Source: Desulfuromonadaceae bacterium (lineage in GTDB: Bacteria > Desulfobacterota > Desulfuromonadia > Geobacterales > Pseudopelobacteraceae). Taken from it: 64,000 bases of DNA. Numbering within the stretch: the first letter of the stretch is position 1; every line of letters starts with the position of its first letter. Location of the stretch: assembly GCA_028687585.1 (NCBI GenBank), contig JAQTZV010000005.1, positions 163,788-227,787 on the forward strand, written 5' to 3'. The notes beneath the pieces were generated by a model. It was not told where the DNA came from and searched no databases. It worked only from the letters and a program-made list of their open reading frames with translations. The translations under genes and the position numbers were made by a program. This document shows positions 17,951 through 27,658 of this stretch, one piece after another.

Positions 17951-19245
17951 TGCACACCTCCGGTAAGTTCTGTTGCCACTGCTGATTCGAGTTTGGCGAA
18001 GGCCGTCTGACGGTCATGGAGTGCAGTCAGATAGCCGTCGTTGACCTCGAAGAATTTTTTCTGTTCCTGGATGACGGCAAGTATGCCGACCTCGCCCAGA
18101 CGGTAAGCTTCCTGGGTCAGTTTCAGGTTCTCTTCAAGCTGGGGGATGATGTCGGCTTTATAGAGGGAAAGTACCGTCGCAGCATTCTGGAAACTGGCGT
18201 AGGCGGTCTCGACTTCCCGTTCCACGTTTCTGGTGATAGCTGTCAGGCGGCTCTCGCTGCTGCTTCGCTTGGCCCTGGCTTCCTGGAGGCCGGCCTGATT
18301 TCTGTCAAAAACGGGAATAGGCATCGACAGTTTAACACCAATGGTATAAGCGGTATCCTTACCTTCCACGCCGCCGATCTCCATGGCTGTGGTATCGCGC
18401 CTGACCTGGAGTCCCGCTGTGAGATTGGGAATGCTTTCCGCCCGGGCAAGGGTGATGTCGGCCTCGCCCCTCCCTTTTTCAGCTTCCAATGCTTTGATAT
18501 CGGGACGATTGCTTATGGCAAGCGGCTTCAGGTCGGCTGGTGATTTTGCCATGGAGATATCCGCATCGAGTTTTCCGGAGATTACGGGTTGGCTACCGAT
18601 GGGGAGCCCCATCAGAGTCCAGAGCCTTGCCTGATTCTGCAGCATGGCCTTTACCACATCGATCCTGGCACCCTCGCTCCGTGCCAGTTCGACCTTGACC
18701 AGGTTCATTTCAAGTTCCGGGATATCACCAGCGGCCAGACGATCTTTGGTAACATCGAGAAGTTGCCGGTTGAGCGCGATGGAGCGGTCAGCCAGAGCTA
18801 CCCGTTGTTGTGCCAGTAAAGCGTCATAGAATGCCGTCTTCACGTCATCACGAAGCAGGCGTTCCCGGTCGGCCAGTTGCCAGCGGTAGATATCAAGTTC
18901 GCGTTCAGCGATGGTCAGCCGCTTGCCCCGCTTGCCGGCCAGGAAAAACTCCTGCGACAGGCCAAGAGCCAGGCTGTTTTCGCTGCTGCTGCCGGTCAGG
19001 GCGCCGGTGCCGGCCTCAAGATCGAGCGTCGGGTTCGGCAAGAGACCAGCCCTGACCTTGCCGGCATCACGGATACCTTTCTCTTCGCGGAGCGCTTTTA
19101 AGTCGCCATTATTCTGCAGCGAATACTCGATTACCTGAGGCAGCGATATTACTTGTTCCTCGGCACACACTAGGCTTGATGATAGGACAGATACGATAAC
19201 GGGCACCAGGAGCAAGGCTCCCCGTGCAAATACAGTTGTTCCCAA
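17947..19245 (-). CDS. czcC: TolC-family outer-membrane factor (system 1)
   Basis: 432 residues from TTG 19245, which has AGGAGG eight bases upstream. Signal peptide, then two repeats of the OEP fold with the usual SLPQVIEYSLQNNGDL opening and the EAYRLGEVGILAVIQEQKK segment near the C-terminus. It forms the exit channel for the CzcBA pump. It is preceded by the Cys-rich exported protein at 19366 and overlaps czcB. The outer-membrane factor of system 2 (24501) is closely related. Confidence 0.92.
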   Translation of the reverse strand: MGTTVFARGALLLVPVIVSVLSSSLVCAEEQVISLPQVIEYSLQNNGDLKALREEKGIRDAGKVRAGLLPNPTLDLEAGTGALTGSSSENSLALGLSQEFFLAGKRGKRLTIAERELDIYRWQLADRERLLRDDVKTAFYDALLAQQRVALADRSIALNRQLLDVTKDRLAAGDIPELEMNLVKVELARSEGARIDVVKAMLQNQARLWTLMGLPIGSQPVISGKLDADISMAKSPADLKPLAISNRPDIKALEAEKGRGEADITLARAESIPNLTAGLQVRRDTTAMEIGGVEGKDTAYTIGVKLSMPIPVFDRNQAGLQEARAKRSSSESRLTAITRNVEREVETAYASFQNAATVLSLYKADIIPQLEENLKLTQEAYRLGEVGILAVIQEQKKFFEVNDGYLTALHDRQTAFAKLESAVATELTGGVQ

Positions 19246-19365
19246 TGGAATAACCTCCTTATTCTGTTGTGATGGTGAGTTGTACTAAGATTGCGAACGT
19301 ACTTCGACGAGGAGAGAAGATACAGTTGTCACTGAATCAGGGCAAACTACTCCCGTCGTAGTGTG

Positions 19366-19734
19366 TTAGGCCAGGTTTTGCGGGGGGATAAACTTGGAAA
19401 GAAAAACTTCAGGCAGATGTTGGTATGGGTCAGAAAAACGTAAGCTTAATACAACTGGATCATAATTAATTACCAGCTGTTGGACAGTCAAAGGGGCGTG
19501 GCATGCGCAATTAACGCAGGTGACACAACCGTCGTAGTCGTTGTGCTGTACAGGCGGGGTGCAGGGGCACTTATGAGGCGCAGATAATTCGGCATGCGTG
19601 ATTGCTGAATCATTCGATGACGAGACGGAATTATTGCTGGCGTGCGCACTTTCATGCACGCCATGCACCGCTACGATCGTCATGATCAGAAGCAGCAGTT
19701 GTGATACTAATTTTAGAGGGATTAATTTTCGCAT
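19366..19734 (-). CDS. Small exported Cys-rich protein heading czc system 1 (copy C)
   Basis: 122 residues. A signal peptide (about 8-27) is followed by HKCPCTPP, then GCVTCVNCACHAPL, and the C-terminus LPEVFLSKFIPPQNLA. It is nearly a twin of the gene at 46477. There is no ribosome site before ATG 19734, and a TTGACA box lies about 40 bp upstream, so the message is short-leadered. The first gene before an RND operon with exported Cys/His residues recalls CzcI-type proteins of Cupriavidus, but sequence homology is not established. Possible metal buffer or regulatory peptide. Confidence 0.68.
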   Translation of the reverse strand: MRKLIPLKLVSQLLLLIMTIVAVHGVHESAHASNNSVSSSNDSAITHAELSAPHKCPCTPPVQHNDYDGCVTCVNCACHAPLTVQQLVINYDPVVLSLRFSDPYQHLPEVFLSKFIPPQNLA

Positions 19735-19750
19735 AGTTTAGTTAGTGAAA

Positions 19751-19779
19751 CAGTAAACAATTACAACAGTAAATGTCAA
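19751..19779 (-). promoter_or_regulatory. Promoter with direct repeats ahead of Cys-rich gene/czc system 1
   Basis: Reading the minus strand, TTGACA (19774-19779) is followed 17 bases later by TTACTG (19751-19756). Between and over them lies TTTACTGT repeated twice with 16-base spacing, a pattern often bound by OmpR-type regulators. The start codon is about 17 bases past the -10 box. No cognate regulator is adjacent. Confidence 0.4.
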
Positions 19780-19875
19780 GAAGCAAACTTCAACTTCTAA
19801 TACATCGACGGAGAGAATGGCCTGCACACCCCAGCCGGTTGCTTCCAAGCAGGGGCGCGCAGGATCAACATCCGA

Positions 19876-22800
19876 TTATACCTTCTCTTTCTTCATGCCG
19901 AATTTCAAATAAAGCGACGGCAGTACCACCATGTTTAGTATTGTCGAACTGAGCAGCCCACCTAGAATGACAATGGCCAGTGGTGAAAGTATTTCATTCC
20001 CCGGCTTGTCGGCAGCAATAGCGAACGGAACCAAGGCCAGTCCTGCTGCCAGCGCCGTCATGATGACGGGCCTGAGCCGTTCCATCGAGCCCTGCATTAC
20101 GGCCTCCTGCAAGGTTTTCCCCTCCTGTTCCATCAGGTGCTTGTAGTGAGAGATAAGCAGAATGCCGTTTCGTGTCGCAATGCCGAACAGGGTGATGAAT
20201 CCCACCAGCGAGGCTACACTGATGACCTTGGAAGTAAAATATACGGCGATGATGCCACCGATGAAGGCAAGCGGCAGGTTGACCATGACCAGGAAAGCAT
20301 CTCTGAAGCAGCGAAATTCAATATAGAGAATCAGAATGATAAAGAGCAACGAAACCAGACTCAATAGGCCGATTGTCTTGGATGCCTCGGCCTCACTCTC
20401 GAACTGCCCGCCATATTCAACGTAATATCCCTCCGGGAGCTTGACCTTCTGCTCTATGCGGGTGCGGACATCGTCAAAAACACTGCGCAGATCACGACCG
20501 GTCACGTTTGCCTGAACGACGATCTTGCGCTGGGCATTTTCCCTGGTAATGGTATTCGGCCCCTTGGCGGAAACGACCCGAGCCACGGCGGAAAGCGGAA
20601 TCTTGACCCCGGTCGGGGTATCAATCATGACGTTTTCGATGGCGCCGGTACTGTTGCGGGCGGAATCGGGAAACTTCACCACGACATCGAATCCTCGGTC
20701 TCCTTCCAGTGTACGGGTTACGGCCATACCGGCGGTGGCTGCCTCCATCGCCTCCGCCACACCCGACATGGTGAGATTGTAACGAGCCATCTGTGTCCGG
20801 TCGGGTACGATCCGGACCTGAGGAATATCCTTCTGCTGTTCCACTGAAAGGTCAGCCAAGCCGGGGACATCGGCTATGGCGCCCCTGATCTCTTCCGCCG
20901 AACTCCGCAGCCTGAAAAGCTCCGGACCGTAGACCTTGATGGCAATATTGGCCATGGTGCCGGAGAGCATATGGTCGATGCGGTGACCGATCGGCTGACC
21001 AAAGGTAATGGTCGCCGGCATGCCGGACATTGATTTACGCAGTTCTGCCATGACCTCACCAAGCTTGCGTTCTTTCATCTCCAGCTTGGCTTCGATTTCC
21101 GTCATGCTTGCTGCTTTACCGTGCTCATCCATGTCTCCCCGCCCGGTCCGGCGGGCAGTCTTCTTTACGTTCGGGTGAGCCAACAGCTTTTTTTCCACCT
21201 CTAAGGCAATAGCAGCCGACTGCTCCAGCGAGGTTCCCGCCGAGGTGACGACAACTACCGTCAGCGCCCCTTCATTGAAAGGTGGAAGAAAAGAACGACC
21301 AGTCATGGAGAGCGGAATCATGGCCAGGGCAAAGGCCACGACTGATCCCGCGATCACCAGTTTCGGCCGTGTGACCGCCAGGTTGAGCATGGGGCGATAA
21401 AGTCGTTTCAACCAGCGGACGACGAGACTTTCCTCCTCCCGCTCCAGGCACTTGGCCCGTGGCAACAGGTATGAACAGAGGGCCGGAGTGACGGTCAAGG
21501 CAACAATCAGCGATGCGCCGATGGAGACCATGTAGGAAATGCCAAGTGGTCGCAGCAAGCGCCCCTCAACCCCGGAGAGAAAAAAGAGCGGCATGAATAC
21601 CATGAGAATGATCATGGTGGCATTGACAACGGAAGCGCGGATCTCTTTCGAGGCGTCGAAGATCACCTTGCGCGCCGGGGAGCGCAGGTGTTCCGGTTTC
21701 ATCCGGTTTTCCCGCAGCCGCCGGAAGGCATTCTCCACATCGATGATGGCGTCGTCGACAATGACCCCGATGGCGATGGCCATCCCCCCCAGGGTCATGG
21801 TGTTGATGGATATGTCGAACATCTTGAGTGCAAAGATAGCAAACAGCAGCGAAAGCGGGATGGCGGTAATAGAAATGAGGGTGGTCCGCATATTGCCCAG
21901 GAAAAGGAAGAGGATGGCAATAACCAGCAGCGACCCTTCTGTCAGTACCGTTTTGATGTTGTCGATGGCCCGCTCGATGAAATCCGACTGCCGAAAGATA
22001 TCGGTCTCCAGTTTCATGCCGGCCGGAAGACTCTTCTGCAGTTCCGCGAGCTTTCCTTCCAGTCGCTTGGTCAACTCAAGGGTGTTTGCGCTGGGGTGTT
22101 TCTGGATCGAGATCACCACCCCTGGCTTGCCGTTGGCTGAAGCGTCGCCATATCTGAAGGCCGGGCCGATGACGACCCGTGCCACATCTCGCACCAGGAC
22201 CGGCACTCCCGCCCTGGCGGCCACCACAACCTGCTCCAGATCGGCCGGGGTGCGGACTCTGCCCACGCCCCGGATCAAGTACTCCTGGCCGTTTTTCTTC
22301 ATAACCCCGGCGGCAAAATTCTCATTTGCTCCCTTTAGAGCGGTAATGACTTCACCCACTGTGACCCCGAAAGCTTGCAGGCGTTGTGGATCGAGTTCCA
22401 CCTGGTACTGGCGAGTGTCACCGCCAATGTTGGAGACCTGAGAAACTCCCGATACTGCCAGGAGCCGTTTACGCACTACGAAGTCGGCGGTTTCCTTCAA
22501 TTCCATGGTGGTATGTTTGTCACTGATCAAGGCAACATGCATGATCTCCCCCATGATCGAGGAGATCGGCGCCAGTTGTGGAACCGCATCAACCGGCAGA
22601 ACGCCGGCCAAGGCTTGCAGCTTTTCGTTGACCACCTGGCGGGCCTTGTAGATATCAGTTCCCCAGGTGAACTCGACCCAGACTGTGGAGAGACCGGCTA
22701 CCGTGTAGGAACGGACCCGGCGTACACCGCTTGAGCCGGTAACTGCAGTTTCAATCGGATAGGTGACGACCGTCTCCACCTCCTCCGTGGCCATGCCATG

Positions 22801-22959
22801 CGCCTCGGTGATGATGGTAACCGTCGGAGCGGTCAGATCCGGCAGTACATCCACCGGCATCTTCATTGTTATATAGGTTCCGACCACCAGAACCAGCAGT
22901 GACGCCACAACGACGATCAGCCGGTTTTCCAGGGCCAGACGGATTATTTTATCGAGCAT
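19876..22959 (-). CDS. czcA: Heavy-metal RND efflux pump, inner-membrane subunit (system 2)
   Basis: 1027 residues, ATG 22959 after AAGGAG. Standard CusA/CzcA topology. TM4 reads AIAIGVIVDDAIIDVEN, again unlike the DFG form of Zn/Co/Cd CzcA and different from system 1, so the substrates probably differ. It is downstream of its adaptor (22969) and outer-membrane factor (24501). It ends KFGMKKEKV. A large reading frame on the opposite strand is a shadow of this gene. Confidence 0.93.
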   Translation of the reverse strand: MLDKIIRLALENRLIVVVASLLVLVVGTYITMKMPVDVLPDLTAPTVTIITEAHGMATEEVETVVTYPIETAVTGSSGVRRVRSYTVAGLSTVWVEFTWGTDIYKARQVVNEKLQALAGVLPVDAVPQLAPISSIMGEIMHVALISDKHTTMELKETADFVVRKRLLAVSGVSQVSNIGGDTRQYQVELDPQRLQAFGVTVGEVITALKGANENFAAGVMKKNGQEYLIRGVGRVRTPADLEQVVVAARAGVPVLVRDVARVVIGPAFRYGDASANGKPGVVISIQKHPSANTLELTKRLEGKLAELQKSLPAGMKLETDIFRQSDFIERAIDNIKTVLTEGSLLVIAILFLFLGNMRTTLISITAIPLSLLFAIFALKMFDISINTMTLGGMAIAIGVIVDDAIIDVENAFRRLRENRMKPEHLRSPARKVIFDASKEIRASVVNATMIILMVFMPLFFLSGVEGRLLRPLGISYMVSIGASLIVALTVTPALCSYLLPRAKCLEREEESLVVRWLKRLYRPMLNLAVTRPKLVIAGSVVAFALAMIPLSMTGRSFLPPFNEGALTVVVVTSAGTSLEQSAAIALEVEKKLLAHPNVKKTARRTGRGDMDEHGKAASMTEIEAKLEMKERKLGEVMAELRKSMSGMPATITFGQPIGHRIDHMLSGTMANIAIKVYGPELFRLRSSAEEIRGAIADVPGLADLSVEQQKDIPQVRIVPDRTQMARYNLTMSGVAEAMEAATAGMAVTRTLEGDRGFDVVVKFPDSARNSTGAIENVMIDTPTGVKIPLSAVARVVSAKGPNTITRENAQRKIVVQANVTGRDLRSVFDDVRTRIEQKVKLPEGYYVEYGGQFESEAEASKTIGLLSLVSLLFIILILYIEFRCFRDAFLVMVNLPLAFIGGIIAVYFTSKVISVASLVGFITLFGIATRNGILLISHYKHLMEQEGKTLQEAVMQGSMERLRPVIMTALAAGLALVPFAIAADKPGNEILSPLAIVILGGLLSSTILNMVVLPSLYLKFGMKKEKV

Positions 22960-22968
22960 GATATCTCC

Positions 22969-24504
22969 TTAGTGGCCGTGGCCCTGGTCAGCGCCGCCCT
23001 TGGCAGCTGACTCAGCCTGTTTGACGTAATAGGCGCCGCGGGTTGCTATCCGCTCATCACCCTTGAGACCACCGGAGATCTGGACAAAACCGCCATCCTC
23101 GACACCGATCTTCACCTCCTGCCGGTCAAACGCCTCTCCCGATGACTGGATAAAGACGAACGAGCGCCCCTCATCTTCGATCAGTGCGTCCTTGGGCAGA
23201 GCCAGTGCTCCGGCAACCGAACCGGTTCGGATTGCAACATTGGCGAACAGTCCAACCTTGAGGCGACCGGATTGATTGGGAACTTCAAACAGGACCGGCA
23301 GCGTTCTGGTTTGGGGGTCAAGCATGTCGCCGACCGACACCAACCGCGTCGGTTTGAATTCGTCAGTCAGACCGGCAACAGTAAAAGTTGCATTGAGCGA
23401 TTTGCCGGTAGAGCCGATTTCATTGGCGGGAATATTGGCCTTGAGCCAGAGGGTACCAGTATTGACGATCCGCAGGATCGGTTGTCCAGCCTCCACTCCT
23501 TTGCCGGCGCCGGCAGTCACTTCCACCACCGTGCCGCTTATCGGTGCCCGCACCGCAATCTTGCCGCTACCTTCACCCTTGACACTCCCCATCGCCTTTT
23601 CCAGTGGGTCAAGAGCCGACCTAGCACTGGAAAGTGACAGCTCCGCCTCCTCGACTCGCTTTAGCGGTGCTATTTTTGCTTCATGTAGTCGCTTTGCCCG
23701 GTCATACTCTTTTTGCGCTAGGGCAACCCGGTTTTTTGCTTCAGCAAAGGCCGCTCCCAACTGGCCGATCCCACCGTCCGGTCTGACCGGCGGATCAATC
23801 AGGGCTACGACTTCACCTTTTGCCACCTTCTTGCCGATGAACGGCAGTTGCCTGGTCGTCGAAATAATCCCGGAAAGCGGTGCGGCAACCGTTGCCTCGG
23901 CGTTCGACACCGGCACCAGCTCCCCCGTGGCGTTTACAAAACTGCCCAGGTCTTTCTTTACCGGTTGGGTCACCATGAAATCAACGACCCACTGTTGTTC
24001 CTTCAGATAGGCAATCGCCCCACCTTTGGCAGCTTGTCCGGCAGTTGGCTTCTCACCCTTGTTCATTACCAGCACTTCGGAAACCGAAATTTTGTCACCA
24101 AATCCATTGCCATCGGTTATCAGTTCCAGTGAATATTTTCCTGGTTTGCCAAGGGTAGCCTCGACCTTGTAGATTCCCTTCCGGGTAGGAGCAGGCAGGG
24201 TGAATGTTTCAGGCTCTCCGGCGGCTGGGGTGAATACCAGTTTCAAGCCCCCTTCCGTGACCGGTTTGAAATCACTCAGTCTGGTGAGATGGATAAGAAA
24301 GCCCGTTTTTTCTCCAACCACCGGCGGATCATATTCCATAAACAGTTCGCTCTTAGCGGAATAGGCGGTAACCCGAATCGGTTCAACCTTTTCTCCTGCA
24401 GCTGCGGCTGCAGTGGCTTGTTTCTGTTGAGTGCAGCCGGTCAGCATGAAAAGCATAGCCATCAATATTCCCATCTGCTTCAGGGCAGTTTTATAGGTGT
24501 TCAT
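22969..24504 (-). CDS. czcB: RND periplasmic adaptor lipoprotein with extra N-terminal domain (system 2)
   Basis: 511 residues, longer than usual. A lipobox LTGC (Cys about 24) is followed by an Ig-like/YtkA-type domain (about 40-150, with PPVVGEKTGFLIHLT and GIYKVEATLGKPGKYSLEL), then the standard adaptor hairpin, lipoyl and barrel domains, ending DQGHGH. The added domain resembles the Met-rich protein at 7024 in fold pattern and may bind metal. It overlaps the preceding factor gene by four bases (ATGA). Confidence 0.9.
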   Translation of the reverse strand: MNTYKTALKQMGILMAMLFMLTGCTQQKQATAAAAAGEKVEPIRVTAYSAKSELFMEYDPPVVGEKTGFLIHLTRLSDFKPVTEGGLKLVFTPAAGEPETFTLPAPTRKGIYKVEATLGKPGKYSLELITDGNGFGDKISVSEVLVMNKGEKPTAGQAAKGGAIAYLKEQQWVVDFMVTQPVKKDLGSFVNATGELVPVSNAEATVAAPLSGIISTTRQLPFIGKKVAKGEVVALIDPPVRPDGGIGQLGAAFAEAKNRVALAQKEYDRAKRLHEAKIAPLKRVEEAELSLSSARSALDPLEKAMGSVKGEGSGKIAVRAPISGTVVEVTAGAGKGVEAGQPILRIVNTGTLWLKANIPANEIGSTGKSLNATFTVAGLTDEFKPTRLVSVGDMLDPQTRTLPVLFEVPNQSGRLKVGLFANVAIRTGSVAGALALPKDALIEDEGRSFVFIQSSGEAFDRQEVKIGVEDGGFVQISGGLKGDERIATRGAYYVKQAESAAKGGADQGHGH

Positions 24505-25805
24505 TTATTTCCTCCGTCATCTGTTTTCAGTTCAATTCCCACGGCAGCATCCAGTTTTGCGACCGCATTGTTCCAGTTGTGGAGTGAAGTGAGGTAGCTG
24601 TCATTTACTTCGATGAATTTCTTCTGCTCCTCGATCACTGCCAGAATTCCTACCTCTCCCAAGCGATACGCCTCCTGAACAAGCTTAAGGTTTTCAGAGA
24701 GTTGCGGAAGTATCTCCTTGGCATAGATGTTTGCTGATTTTTCCGCAGCGGCAAGTCGTGCATGGGCCGCCTCAACCTCACGCTCAATGCTCTGCCGGAC
24801 AAACGCTTGACGAGTTTCAGCGCTGCTTTTTCTGGCTTGTGCTTCTTTTATGCCAGCCTGGTTCCGGTCAAAGTAGGGAATTGGGACTGAAAGTTTCAGT
24901 CCGACAAGATAGTCAGTGGACCGGTTACTCATACCGCCGACAGAGGTCAGCGTGCTTTCACGGCTGAAGGCGATCCCGGCCGTTACGTTGGGCGCCTTAT
25001 CAGCCTGAGCCAGGGTGAGATCTGCCTCTCCTTTGCTTTTTTCCGCTGCCAATGCTTGTAGATCAGGGCGATTTTTCAGGGCCATAGCCTTGAGTTCTGC
25101 AGGATTTGCAGTGACCGGTTTTGTTTCAGATGAACCGGCAATTTTGAGGTCACTCAAAGTAGGCGCGCCCATAAGAGTAAGAAGGCGCTGACGGGAGGGA
25201 ACTAGCTCGCGCTCCGCCTCGATTTTCCTTTCTTCGCTCCGGGCGGTTTCGACTCTGGACAGGTTTACGTCCAGTTCCGCAATATCACCCGCGGCCAGCC
25301 GTTCTTTGGTTATCTGCAGGAGTTGGTTGTTCAGTTCCCGGGACTTGTGCGCCAGCTCAAGACGGCTTTCCGCCAGAAGAAGATCGTAGAACCCGCTCTT
25401 CACCTCCAGCAAAAGCAGGCGTTCCGCATCCTTGATCCGGCTCCCGAACCTTGCAATTTCGGATTCAGCCACAGCTAGTCGTTTCTCCAGTTTACCGCCG
25501 ATCAAGAATTCCTGGGAAATGCCGATGCCTAGGCGGTTTTCGGAAGAGCTGCCGGTAAGGGCTCCGGTAGCGCCATCCAATTCCAGAACCGGATTTGGAT
25601 AGAGCCCAGCTTTGATTTTTCCGGCTTCACTTATTCCCGCCTCTTCACGAAGCGCCTTCAGCTCGCCGTTGTTCTCCCTGGCGATTGTCATGATTTCAGC
25701 CAGTGTGACCGCTTTCTCCTCTGCCTGAATTGGCGCCGCTGCAACACAAATAACTACCGCCATCACGACGACAGATGATAATCGTATAAGAAATGCTCGT
25801 TTCAA
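24501..25805 (-). CDS. czcC: TolC-family outer-membrane factor (system 2)
   Basis: 434 residues from TTG 25805, chosen for GGGAGG seven bases upstream and a good signal peptide (MKRAFLIRL...IQA); the longer frame to 25925 lacks one. Typical OEP repeats: GELKALREEAGISEAGKIKAG, EAYRLGEVGILAVIEEQKK. It is closely similar to the system 1 factor. It is preceded by a 254-base gap (25806-26059) containing a CCCTT...AAGGG hairpin and no gene, then the Cys/His-rich gene at 26060. Confidence 0.91.
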   Translation of the reverse strand: MKRAFLIRLSSVVVMAVVICVAAAPIQAEEKAVTLAEIMTIARENNGELKALREEAGISEAGKIKAGLYPNPVLELDGATGALTGSSSENRLGIGISQEFLIGGKLEKRLAVAESEIARFGSRIKDAERLLLLEVKSGFYDLLLAESRLELAHKSRELNNQLLQITKERLAAGDIAELDVNLSRVETARSEERKIEAERELVPSRQRLLTLMGAPTLSDLKIAGSSETKPVTANPAELKAMALKNRPDLQALAAEKSKGEADLTLAQADKAPNVTAGIAFSRESTLTSVGGMSNRSTDYLVGLKLSVPIPYFDRNQAGIKEAQARKSSAETRQAFVRQSIEREVEAAHARLAAAEKSANIYAKEILPQLSENLKLVQEAYRLGEVGILAVIEEQKKFIEVNDSYLTSLHNWNNAVAKLDAAVGIELKTDDGGNK

Positions 25806-26059
25806 TTGTTCCTCCCTTGTTGCATTGAGGTGTGACGTCATTCGCCGCATCTGTGCCAGGCAAAAGCACCTTATGCCTCCCCTTGTTATCAATAAGGGAA
25901 TACGCATGCAGAGGCGCCGCTGCAATCCTGGATAGTAACCAGAACCACTGACACAATTACGAATGTTGAGTAATGATAGAATAGGACGCTGGGCGCAACT
26001 GTACGGGCAATGACGCAGACAAAGCGCTATTGCGGACGCACGAGTAGCGTATCAGCCCT

Positions 26060-26428
26060 TCAGGTGAGGATATGCGGTGGGGTATCTATGGCTAGAAATA
26101 CTTCAGGAATGAATTGGAATGCTTCCGGGTTGACGAGAGAAAGGGCAATCCGTGCAGGATGGTAATAATCGGTTTGAGTAGACAATGATTGATAGGTGTG
26201 GTGATCACAACTGAAGTGGTCGTGGTCGGTGCTGGGATGGTCGTCGGTAGGACAAGACGAACAGTGGCCGGGGGTCTCGGAGTGCGAAAACCCTATTGAT
26301 ATATTGTGCGGAGCAGTAAACCCTGCTTCTTCGATCTCATGGGCGACAGAAAAGATGGTATTGATGGAAAGACAGGCAATCATTGTTACCAATGTCAACG
26401 CAACGATTTTTTTGAATTTCTGGTTCAA
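26060..26428 (-). CDS. Small exported Cys/His-rich protein heading czc system 2 (copy D)
   Basis: 122 residues from TTG 26428 with GGAG upstream. A signal peptide (about 8-28) leads to HCSSCPTDDHPSTDHDHF and SCDHHTYQ, so His replaces many of the cysteines seen in sister genes. The C-terminus is FIPEVFLAIDTPPHILT. The His/Asp/Cys mix suggests Zn, Co or Ni binding. It is the head gene of RND system 2, matching copies C and H in position. Confidence 0.62.
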   Translation of the reverse strand: MNQKFKKIVALTLVTMIACLSINTIFSVAHEIEEAGFTAPHNISIGFSHSETPGHCSSCPTDDHPSTDHDHFSCDHHTYQSLSTQTDYYHPARIALSLVNPEAFQFIPEVFLAIDTPPHILT

Positions 26429-26469
26429 ACCTGCTCCGGTTCTTTTCTTCTCATACGTGATATCAGTTT

Positions 26470-26498
26470 AAAGTAATTTTTCTCGCAGAGAGTGTCAA
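26470..26498 (-). promoter_or_regulatory. Promoter for copy D
   Basis: On the minus strand TTGACA (26493-26498) is followed 17 bases later by TACTTT, then the TTG start about 45 bases on. The spacer contains TCTCTGCGAGA, a short dyad that could serve as an operator. Confidence 0.35.
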
Positions 26499-26526
26499 GA
26501 TCTAAAATTTAAGGCGTTATTCCACT

Positions 26527-26767
26527 TCAAATATTTTCAGACACCTTAACCGCAGACTTCCCAGTTATGGCTGAAATAAGCATTGCAATCATCAGCGCTC
26601 CTACGATTACCGCCAGGGACACCGATATCGGCACATGATACCCACACCGGCAGTAACCAACATCTTGCTAGCAAAAAATAGAGCGATCTCAGCCCTCTTG
26701 CGGTTAAGTCCCAATCTACCACCAGCATAACCGCTAGTAGCAGGGCAAACACAATCCACATAGACAT
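26527..26767 (-). pseudogene. terC: Internally deleted and frameshifted terC remnant
   Basis: Read in three frames this gives MSMWIVFALLLAVMLVVDWD, then NRKRAEIALFFASKMLV, then YHVPISVSLAVIVGALMI to a stop at 26527. The first piece matches a TerC N-terminus (membrane helix followed by NRKAHE-like text). The second and third pieces match the TerC C-terminus (SKMLL...YHIPTWVSLGVIVG in the family). The central 200 or so residues with the metal-binding helices are missing, and two frameshifts follow. TerC proteins export Mn2+ or load metal onto exported enzymes. Its start overlaps the FmdE-gene stop. Confidence 0.6.
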
Positions 26768-27345
26768 CAGCGGGTTCCTTTTGGATTGTTGAGAAGTGTG
26801 ACAACAACCACTTCTTCATCGGGAGCTGTTTTTAGCCAGGAAAATATCTCTTCTATCTCACGTTCAAACTGTACCCGTTCCGGTGACCCTGCAGGCAGTG
26901 CCTTTGCTTTTTTCCCAAGATCACGGCTCTTCAGCCCCAACTCTTCCGCTTTTTTGGTCAACCGGGCCTCAACTTTTCGTTTATTCCCTTCTGCAGTCAG
27001 CACCAAGCGATGTTCGTCACGGTCTTCAACTGCAAGAGCGGCATTGCCATAGGTGGTTCCGGCGCCAACCTGAACACCGTCCACCGGACAGGAAAGATCA
27101 TAATATTGCGCCACGAATTTTCCCGTCCCCCCTGCCCTTTTCAGCGCCTCTTTTGCTGCCAGTCCTATACGGGCACCGAAGATCGAGCCTGCACACACAT
27201 GCCCATGAAAAGCCTCCAATTGGCTGAACAAAGCCGGCATAGGCTTGGAGTCATTTGACGCAAGAGCATTGGAGCATGAGATTGTCAGCGACATGACTCC
27301 GGCAAAGACAACACACGGCAAAATTCTACAATATCCGGTTTTCAT
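26767..27345 (-). CDS. Exported FmdE-family protein
   Basis: 192 residues. A signal peptide (about 1-29) precedes FHGHVCAGSIFGARIG and DLSCPVDGVQVGAGTTYGNAAL, the two conserved blocks of the FmdE family (formylmethanofuran dehydrogenase subunit E-like), with the His/Cys residues likely to bind metal. The C-terminal third is charged and helical, and the FmdE zinc-finger tail is absent. Exported single-domain relatives are of unknown function. The neighbouring terC remnant follows immediately. Confidence 0.75.
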   Translation of the reverse strand: MKTGYCRILPCVVFAGVMSLTISCSNALASNDSKPMPALFSQLEAFHGHVCAGSIFGARIGLAAKEALKRAGGTGKFVAQYYDLSCPVDGVQVGAGTTYGNAALAVEDRDEHRLVLTAEGNKRKVEARLTKKAEELGLKSRDLGKKAKALPAGSPERVQFEREIEEIFSWLKTAPDEEVVVVTLLNNPKGTR

Positions 27346-27360
27346 TAGTTCCCTCCCTTT

Positions 27361-27579
27361 TCACTTTGGTGCACGTTTTGGCAGTCGTTCTTTAATTTTA
27401 TGCAGCAGGTTCCTGGCCCAGACAAATTCGGTGGCCAAGATTCCCAATCCGATTGGTATCACCACGATTGCCGGTCCGGGCAGCACGATCATGGCGATGC
27501 CGATTACGAGTACCGAAACGCCGACGATTGTTACAATCAGTCGTTTAGTCTGTTTTAATGTCCAGTTCAGTGGTGACAT
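27361..27579 (-). CDS. PGPGW-type small membrane protein
   Basis: 72 residues with two hydrophobic helices and the central VLPGPAIVVIPIGLGILATEF segment characteristic of the PGPGW family of short membrane proteins. Function unknown. It lies between the FmdE gene and the P-type ATPase gene. Confidence 0.8.
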   Translation of the reverse strand: MSPLNWTLKQTKRLIVTIVGVSVLVIGIAMIVLPGPAIVVIPIGLGILATEFVWARNLLHKIKERLPKRAPK

Positions 27580-27658
27580 TGCGCTCCTGGCAATCCTGCT
27601 CAGATGCCTGTTGGTAAAGCCCCTATGTAATAAGGCAGATTCCCGGCATCCGGAATTT

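Noticed and set aside
21539..22441. Long open frame (300 codons) on the plus strand
   Set aside because: It lies wholly antisense inside czcA system 2, is Ser/Arg/Met-rich and has no ribosome site; a compositional shadow.
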